Assembly (NCBI GenBank): GCA_038238115.1
Contig: JBBRYB010000092.1
Span: forward strand, 1 to 10,161
Source: JBBRYB01 sp038238115
GTDB taxonomy: Bacteria > Actinomycetota > Actinomycetes > Propionibacteriales > Nocardioidaceae
Direction: 5' to 3'
Length of the DNA: 10,161 nt
In this document: positions 5,550 through 10,161 of the stretch, piece after piece
Position numbering within the stretch: the stretch's first letter is position 1
Layout: each line of letters starts with the position of its first letter
Notes under the pieces: model-generated
Database searches by the model: none
Told to the model about the DNA's origin: nothing
Seen by the model: the letters and a program-made list of their open reading frames with translations, nothing else
Position numbers and translations under genes: made by a program

Positions 5550-8234
5550 GTGACTCGTGGCACGTGGCGGGTCTATCTCGGCACTGCTCCGGGTGTCGGC
5601 AAGACCTATGCCATGTTGGACGAAGCGACGCGTCGACACGGGCGTGGTACGGACATCGTCGTCGCCTTCGTCGAGACACACGACCGTCCCAAGACCGCTG
5701 CTCTGCTGGAGGGTCTCGAAATGGTGCCCCGGCTCGATGTCGAGTACCGCGGCACCACCTTCACCGAGATGGATCTCGATGCGGTGCTCCGGCGGCGTCC
5801 GACCTGGGCCCTCGTCGACGAGCTTGCGCACACGAACGTCCCGGGGGTCAAGAACGAGAAGCGCTGGCAGGACGTGATGGAGCTGCTCGATGCCGGTATC
5901 AGTGTCATCACCACGGTCAACGTCCAGCACCTCGAGTCGCTCGCCGACGTTGTGGAGAAGATCACTGGCGTGCCCCAGCGCGAGCTGGTCCCCGACCAGG
6001 TCGTCCGTGATGCCGACCAGGTCGAGCTCGTCGACATGGCCCCGCAGGCTCTGCGCCGGCGGATGGCGCACGGGAACATCTACGGGCCGGACAAGGTCGA
6101 TGCTGCGCTGTCGAACTTTTTCCGGATCGGCAACCTGACGGCACTGCGGGAGCTGGCCCTGCTGTGGCTGGCGGACAAGATCGACGAGCAGCTGGACGCC
6201 TACCGCGCTGCGCACTCCATCACGGGCACGTGGGAGACGCGGGAGCGGGTAGTGGTGGCGCTAACCGGCGGCCCCGAGGGCAAGACGCTCGTCCGGCGGG
6301 CGGCGAGGATAGCCGCCGGCGCTGCAGGCGGCGACCTCCTCGCCGTACACGTCACGAAGGCCGACGGCTTGATGAGCGCCGATCCACAGGCTCTTGTGTC
6401 CCAGCGGACGCTCGTGGAGTCGCTCGGCGGAAGCTACCACCAGGTCGTGGGTGACGACGTGCCACATGCTCTTCTCGACTTCGCACGGGCGGAGAACGCC
6501 ACTCAGCTGGTCCTGGGCGCCAGCCGGCGGCGCCGACTGCAGACGTTCCTCTCCGGCCCCGGCATCGGCGCGGCCGTCATCCGGCTGTCAGGTGACATCG
6601 ACGTCCACATGGTCACGCATGAGCACGTGGGCGAGGGCCGTGCCCTGCCTGCCGTGGCGGGCGGCCTCACCGCCCGCCGGCGGCTGCTCGGCGGCCTGGT
6701 CGCCCTCGCCCTGCTGCCACTTGTGGCCTTCGCGGTAAGCCTTGACCGATCAGGCATGAACTTGGCCAGCGACGCCTTGCTCTTCCTGCTTGCCGTCGTA
6801 GCCGTCGCACTCGTCGGGGGTTTCTGGCCGGCTATCGCCACCGCATTGGGCGGAAGTCTGGTGCTGAACTACTACTTCATCCCGCCGTTGCACCAGTTCC
6901 GGATCTCCGAGCGCAACAACGGGCTGGCTCTCCTCGTGTTCGTGGCAGTGGCCGCGATGGTCAGCCGGGTTGTCGATCTCGCTGCTCGCCGGACGACCGA
7001 GGCCGCGCGGGCCGCTGCTGAGGCGGAGACGCTGTTCACGCTTGCCGGGAGCGTGCTCCGAGGCCAGTCCGCACTTCCAGCTTTGCTTGACCAAGTGCGC
7101 ACGACATTCGCGATGACCTCCGCCAGCCTGCTCGAGCGAGGCCCCGCCACCCTCGCAGCCACCGCGACTCCCGCGACTGAGGGCACGGAGGACGCTGAGC
7201 GGTCCGACGACCGGCACGACTGGCACCTCGTCGCCAGCTCCGGCCCTGATCCATGCTTGCAACCGGAGGACGGCGACGCCGACCTGCTCGTCGGTGACGA
7301 CCTCGCACTTGTCCTGCGTGGCCGCACGTTGCCGGCCGCTGACCGGCGCGTCGTCGGTGCTTTCGCTGCCCAGATCGCCACGGCTCTCCAGCAAGGCCGA
7401 CTCGCCGAAGCGGCAGCCATCGCGGCGCCGTTGGCTGCCGCGGACCGCACCCGCACAGCGCTGCTCTCGGCGGTGAGCCACGATCTGCGGACTCCGTTGT
7501 CCTCGGCGAAAGCGGCGGTCACCAGCCTGCTGAGCTCCGATATCGAGTGGGTCGCGACGGAGAGAGCGGAGCTGTTGGCAACGGCTGACGAGTCCCTGGA
7601 GCGGCTCATCCGGCTGGTAGAGAACCTGCTCGACGTGAGCCGCCTACAAGCCGGTGCCGTGAGCGTCTTCGCGAGACCCGTCGGCTTGGACGAGATCGTG
7701 CCTCTCGCCCTCGATGACCTGGGTGAGCCGGGCCGCGCCGTACAGATACAGGTGTCCGACGACCTCCCGGCGGTGCTGGCCGACCCGGCTCTGCTGGAAC
7801 GGGTGATAGCTAACGTCGCCGCCAACGCTGTGCGCTTCTCGCCGCCCGACAAGCCGCCAACGATCACGGCGAGTGAGCTTGCCGGCTTTGTCGAGCTCCG
7901 GGTGGTGGACCGCGGTCCCGGCATCGCCGATACGGACCGGGAGCGCGTCTTCGCACCCTTCCAGCGACTCGGGGACACCGACAACTCAACCGGCGTCGGG
8001 CTCGGCCTTGCCCTCTCCCGGGGACTTGCCGAGTCGATGGGCGGCTCGCTGGTGCCAGAGGAGACACCTGGGGGCGGCTTGACCATGGTCATCCGGCTTC
8101 CGGTTGCTCCGGCGCTCGCTCCGCCACCGTCTCGGGATGCTGTGCAGGAGCATCTGTTCGACGTACGAGCCGACTCAGACGACTCACGAGACCATGCAGG
8201 GGACCAGCGCCAGCCTCAGCACGGTACGCCGTGA
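5550..8234 (+). CDS. kdpD: KdpD, osmosensitive K+ channel sensor histidine kinase
   Basis: Membrane sensor kinase that phosphorylates KdpE when K+ is limiting; 894 residues, full family length. Domains: N-terminal KdpD domain with Walker A GTAPGVGKT (11-19) and the conserved LVDELAHTNVPG stretch near 89-100; a universal-stress-protein-like domain at about 232-360; four membrane helices (about 379-398, 408-423, 425-443, 458-475) forming a DUF4118 module with NYYFIPPLHQF at 440-450; a poorly conserved GAF-like linker; HisKA with SHDLRTPL and phospho-acceptor His644; ATPase domain with N-box Asn759, G1 DRGPG at 787-791 and G2 GVGLGL at 815-820. A polar tail of some 40 residues follows. The GTG start is chosen because a strong GGGAGGAGG (5536-5544) precedes it by 5 nt. 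The 52-nt gap after kdpC holds no clear promoter or terminator. Confidence 0.97.
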   Translation: MTRGTWRVYLGTAPGVGKTYAMLDEATRRHGRGTDIVVAFVETHDRPKTAALLEGLEMVPRLDVEYRGTTFTEMDLDAVLRRRPTWALVDELAHTNVPGVKNEKRWQDVMELLDAGISVITTVNVQHLESLADVVEKITGVPQRELVPDQVVRDADQVELVDMAPQALRRRMAHGNIYGPDKVDAALSNFFRIGNLTALRELALLWLADKIDEQLDAYRAAHSITGTWETRERVVVALTGGPEGKTLVRRAARIAAGAAGGDLLAVHVTKADGLMSADPQALVSQRTLVESLGGSYHQVVGDDVPHALLDFARAENATQLVLGASRRRRLQTFLSGPGIGAAVIRLSGDIDVHMVTHEHVGEGRALPAVAGGLTARRRLLGGLVALALLPLVAFAVSLDRSGMNLASDALLFLLAVVAVALVGGFWPAIATALGGSLVLNYYFIPPLHQFRISERNNGLALLVFVAVAAMVSRVVDLAARRTTEAARAAAEAETLFTLAGSVLRGQSALPALLDQVRTTFAMTSASLLERGPATLAATATPATEGTEDAERSDDRHDWHLVASSGPDPCLQPEDGDADLLVGDDLALVLRGRTLPAADRRVVGAFAAQIATALQQGRLAEAAAIAAPLAAADRTRTALLSAVSHDLRTPLSSAKAAVTSLLSSDIEWVATERAELLATADESLERLIRLVENLLDVSRLQAGAVSVFARPVGLDEIVPLALDDLGEPGRAVQIQVSDDLPAVLADPALLERVIANVAANAVRFSPPDKPPTITASELAGFVELRVVDRGPGIADTDRERVFAPFQRLGDTDNSTGVGLGLALSRGLAESMGGSLVPEETPGGGLTMVIRLPVAPALAPPPSRDAVQEHLFDVRADSDDSRDHAGDQRQPQHGTP

Positions 8235-8941
8235 GCCGCCTTCTCGTCGTCGACGACGAGCCCCAGCTGCTCCGGGCGTTGCGCATCACTCTCAGCGCCC
8301 GCGGACACCAGGTACGAACCGCTGCCGACGGCCGGGAAGCACTGGCTGATGCCGCCGCCCATCCGCCCGACGTCATCATCTTGGACCTCGGGCTGCCCGA
8401 CATGGACGGTCTTGCGGTGATCGAGGGTCTTCGGGGATGGACGACCGCGCCGATCATCGTGCTGTCCGGTAGAAGCGGCAGCTCCGACAAGGTACACGCT
8501 CTGGACGCCGGAGCCGACGACTATGTCACCAAGCCGTTCGGCATCGACGAGCTCCTGGCCCGGCTCCGGGCGGTCAGCAGGCGCGCAACCGGACCCGACG
8601 ACAACCCGGTCGTCTCGGTGGGCGCCTACACGATCGACCTGGCGGCCAGGCGGGCCACTCGAACCGACCCCTCCGGTGGCGAAACAGTCGAGGATGCGGA
8701 CGTCAAGGACGTCCGGTTGACGCCGACGGAGTGGCACATCCTCGAGATCCTCGTCCGGCACCCAGGCAAGCTCGTCAGCCAGCGGCAGTTGCTCGCCGAG
8801 GTCTGGGGACCGGCGTACACCGGGGAGTTCCACTATCTGCGGCAGTACCTCGCCCGGCTTCGGAGAAAGCTGGAGCCCGACCCGGCGCGCCCCCGCTACC
8901 TGGTGACCGAGCCCGGCATGGGCTACCGGTACCAGCCGTAG
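8231..8941 (+). CDS. kdpE: KdpE, OmpR/PhoB-type response regulator
   Basis: DNA-binding regulator of the kdp operon, phosphorylated by KdpD; 236 residues. The receiver domain has acidic pair Asp8/Asp9, phospho-acceptor Asp52 (in IILDLGLPDMDG), Ser79 and Lys101 in GADDYVTKPFG. The winged-helix domain is clear from VRLTPTEWHILEILVRHPGK through the recognition region (EFHYLRQYLARLRRKLEP) to the terminal PGMGYRYQP. Between the domains, the beta-sheet platform has an extra polar stretch, TDPSGGETVEDADVKD, longer than in most KdpE proteins I recall. The GTG start overlaps the kdpD stop by 4 nt (GTGA), so kinase and regulator are translationally coupled. It is the last gene of the + strand unit and converges with the gene on the other strand only 27 nt away. 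Confidence 0.96.
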   Translation: MSRLLVVDDEPQLLRALRITLSARGHQVRTAADGREALADAAAHPPDVIILDLGLPDMDGLAVIEGLRGWTTAPIIVLSGRSGSSDKVHALDAGADDYVTKPFGIDELLARLRAVSRRATGPDDNPVVSVGAYTIDLAARRATRTDPSGGETVEDADVKDVRLTPTEWHILEILVRHPGKLVSQRQLLAEVWGPAYTGEFHYLRQYLARLRRKLEPDPARPRYLVTEPGMGYRYQP

Positions 8942-8968
8942 CAAGGGCGCGGTGAGATCCCGACTGCC

Positions 8969-9781
8969 TCACTCCCCCTGGGATGGCCGCAGCGAGTACT
9001 CGGTGAGCGCGGCGCCCACCTGGTCGGCCAACGACGCCGCAACCACGCGCTGTTCGAGCGAGGGCCTGCACCGCGCAGGCGGGGTGAGGAGAAACCGGCC
9101 GCGGTAGCTGCCGCCGGACGTGACAAGCAGCTCGACCTCCCGGTCCGCCGGGAACCCGAGGCGGTCCACGTCGATGAGCTCGCCGCCGACGGTGACGCGC
9201 CCGTCGTGAGTCAGCCGCGGACAGCCGAGTCCGGTTCCATAGTCGAAGCGACATGTACGTATGCCCAGCACCGTGGTGAGCTGCGTGCACACGCTGGCGA
9301 TGAGTTCCGAGGGGGATGAGGTCCCCAGCGCTGCCGTGTCGGACGCATCGTGCAGCCCGGCGAGGTATGCGGCGCTCTTGTCCGCGAGCCCGTGTTGTCG
9401 ACGGCCCCACACGGCGATCTCGGTGACGGCAATCCCCACCAGGAGCAGGAGCAGGCCGGTCTCCACGTCGGCCCGGCTGTTGATCGTGAAGTTCTCGTAC
9501 GGCGTCGTGAGGAAGAAGTCGAACCAGACCCCGGCCGACAAGGCGGCGACCAACCCCGACAGCCGGTCGCCGGACGTAGCAACAGCCACCACCACCAGGG
9601 TGAGAATCAGAGCGGCGTCGGTGTTGGCCACGCTGTCGCGGAGCGGGACCAACCCCATGCAGGCCAGGGGCGGCGCGAGAAGACCAGCAACCCGAGACAG
9701 CCCATCGGCGCCGCCCAGCTTCACGGTGCGCGGCCGGCGATCGGGTAGCAAGCGTCTTGACAGACCGCCGATCGAAGTCAC
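8969..9781 (-). CDS. Orphan DUF4118 membrane protein, KdpD-like sensor without a kinase
   Basis: A 270-residue protein resembling the middle of KdpD. Four hydrophobic helices lie at about 31-47, 55-70, 73-91 and 108-126. The loop between the third and fourth, WFDFFLTTPYENFTI (86-100), is the DUF4118 equivalent of NYYFIPPLHQF in KdpD. After it comes a cytosolic part (about 150-262) that looks GAF-like and closes with an amphipathic EQRVVAASLADQVGAAL helix, the position where KdpD continues into its histidine-kinase core. Here the protein stops: no HisKA or ATPase motif exists. The start is the GTG at 9781-9779; an in-frame TAG five codons upstream excludes a longer form, and no good ribosome site precedes it, so leaderless translation or a start further in is possible. 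It converges with kdpE. A role as a modulator of KdpD or an accessory sensor is inference only. Confidence 0.85.
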   Translation of the reverse strand: MTSIGGLSRRLLPDRRPRTVKLGGADGLSRVAGLLAPPLACMGLVPLRDSVANTDAALILTLVVVAVATSGDRLSGLVAALSAGVWFDFFLTTPYENFTINSRADVETGLLLLLVGIAVTEIAVWGRRQHGLADKSAAYLAGLHDASDTAALGTSSPSELIASVCTQLTTVLGIRTCRFDYGTGLGCPRLTHDGRVTVGGELIDVDRLGFPADREVELLVTSGGSYRGRFLLTPPARCRPSLEQRVVAASLADQVGAALTEYSLRPSQGE

Positions 9782-9826
9782 AGTGATGTCATGCTAGGCG
9801 CCGATCACGGTCGCCTCGGATCTGTT

Positions 9827-9846
9827 CACACCCTTTATACGGTGTG
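9827..9846 (-). promoter_or_regulatory. Possible -10 element inside a 20-bp inverted repeat, upstream of the DUF4118 gene
   Basis: CACACC-CTTTATAC-GGTGTG forms 6-bp perfect arms around an 8-bp AT-rich centre. On the - strand the centre contains TATAAA (9839-9834), a good -10 hexamer in an otherwise GC-rich setting, about 53 nt before the GTG of the DUF4118 gene. No convincing -35 is present at 16-18 bp. A palindrome over the -10 suggests a repressor operator, but the regulator is unknown. Confidence 0.35.
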
Positions 9847-9872
9847 GGCTCGTCCTGGCGCCTGGCATGGCG

Positions 9873-9911
9873 AAGGGGCGGCAACCGATGATTCTCCGGT
9901 TGCCGCCCCTT
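9873..9911 (-). terminator. Hairpin terminator downstream of rpoC
   Basis: A perfect 15-bp inverted repeat, AAGGGGCGGCAACCG at 9873-9887 and its complement at 9897-9911, with a 9-nt loop. It begins 18 nt beyond the rpoC stop, so it most likely ends the rpoC transcript. Read on the - strand the stem is followed by CGCCATGCC, without a U-tract, as is common for actinobacterial terminators. It separates rpoC from the DUF4118 gene. Confidence 0.8.
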
Positions 9912-9929
9912 GTGCAGACTCCACGTGCT

Positions 9930-10161
9930 CTACCGCTGGTAGGAGCCGCCGAAGTCGTAGTCGTCGAGCGCCACCGACTCGCCCGTGCTCTGACCGAAGT
10001 CATAGTCGTAGCTGTCGTAATCGATGGAGTACGCCGCTGCGCGCGCCTCCTCGGTGGGCTCGACACGAATGTTGCGGTACCGCTCGAGCCCGGTGCCGGC
10101 GGGGATGAGCTTGCCCAGGATCACGTTCTCCTTGAGCCCCAGCAGCGAGTCGGACTTCGCG
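9930..10161 (-). CDS. rpoC: DNA-directed RNA polymerase subunit beta' (C-terminal end, runs off right edge)
   Basis: The last 77 residues of RpoC, the largest subunit of RNA polymerase. The conserved stretch KSDSLLGLKENVILGKLIPA, followed by GTGLERYRNIRVEPTEEARA, is the strongly conserved C-terminal region of bacterial beta'. Beyond it the protein ends in a tail rich in Tyr, Asp and Phe (SIDYDSYDYDF, then LDDYDFGGSYQR), a style of ending I associate with actinobacterial RpoC. The frame stays open to the window edge, so the true start lies far outside. The TAG at 9932-9930 is followed by a strong hairpin. The next gene on this strand is the DUF4118 protein, not the ribosomal protein genes (rpsL, rpsG) often found near rpoC. 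Confidence 0.97.
   Translation of the reverse strand, partial: AKSDSLLGLKENVILGKLIPAGTGLERYRNIRVEPTEEARAAAYSIDYDSYDYDFGQSTGESVALDDYDFGGSYQR

Noticed and set aside
8952..8972. GTGAG...CTCAC as a bidirectional terminator between kdpE and the DUF4118 gene
   Set aside because: Five-bp arms with an 11-nt loop and no U-tract are too weak, and the right arm enters the coding end of the opposite gene.
1..10161. CRISPR arrays, insertion sequences, tRNA or rRNA genes, phage or defence modules
   Set aside because: I looked for repeats, transposase-like motifs and RNA gene signatures on both strands and saw none. The window is accounted for by kdp, its neighbours and short intergenic regions.

Overview
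The window is about 65% G+C, with tightly packed genes, several GTG starts and Actinobacteria-like proteins. It most likely comes from a high-GC actinobacterial chromosome; genus cannot be fixed from the sequence alone. At its core is a complete kdp locus on the + strand: the high-affinity, ATP-driven potassium uptake system plus its two-component regulator. At the left edge is the 5' part of a divergent PLP-dependent lyase gene. At the right edge is the 3' end of rpoC on the - strand.

Layout from left to right: 1-369 (-), start of a threonine-aldolase / beta-eliminating-lyase family gene. 370-602, a divergent intergenic region with two pairs of GTCAAC-type units, each pair spaced exactly 11 bp, my candidate KdpE operator. 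603-686 (+), a 27-residue one-helix membrane peptide. 683-772, kdpF. 773-2434, kdpA. 2434-4575, kdpB. 4580-5497, kdpC with an unusual insertion. 5550-8234, kdpD. 8231-8941, kdpE. 8969-9781 (-), an orphan protein with a KdpD-like DUF4118 membrane domain followed by a GAF-like region and no kinase, converging on kdpE. 9782-9929, an intergenic stretch with a palindromic possible promoter and a 15-bp-stem terminator. 9930-10161 (-), the C-terminus of RpoC.

How it works together: KdpFABC is the membrane complex. KdpA selects and carries K+, KdpB is the P-type ATPase, KdpC and KdpF stabilise or assist. KdpD senses K+ limitation or osmotic state and phosphorylates KdpE, which activates the operon. 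Overlaps of 4 nt (small peptide/kdpF), 1 nt (kdpA/kdpB) and 4 nt (kdpD/kdpE), with short gaps elsewhere, indicate one coupled transcriptional unit of seven genes. The orphan membrane protein may modulate the KdpD/KdpE signal, but that is inference from domain likeness and position.

The window is mostly a recognisable system, not a wholly new one. The parts that deserve attention are the extra microprotein before kdpF, the phased repeats upstream, the four-cysteine insertion in KdpC, and the kinase-less KdpD-like sensor next door.
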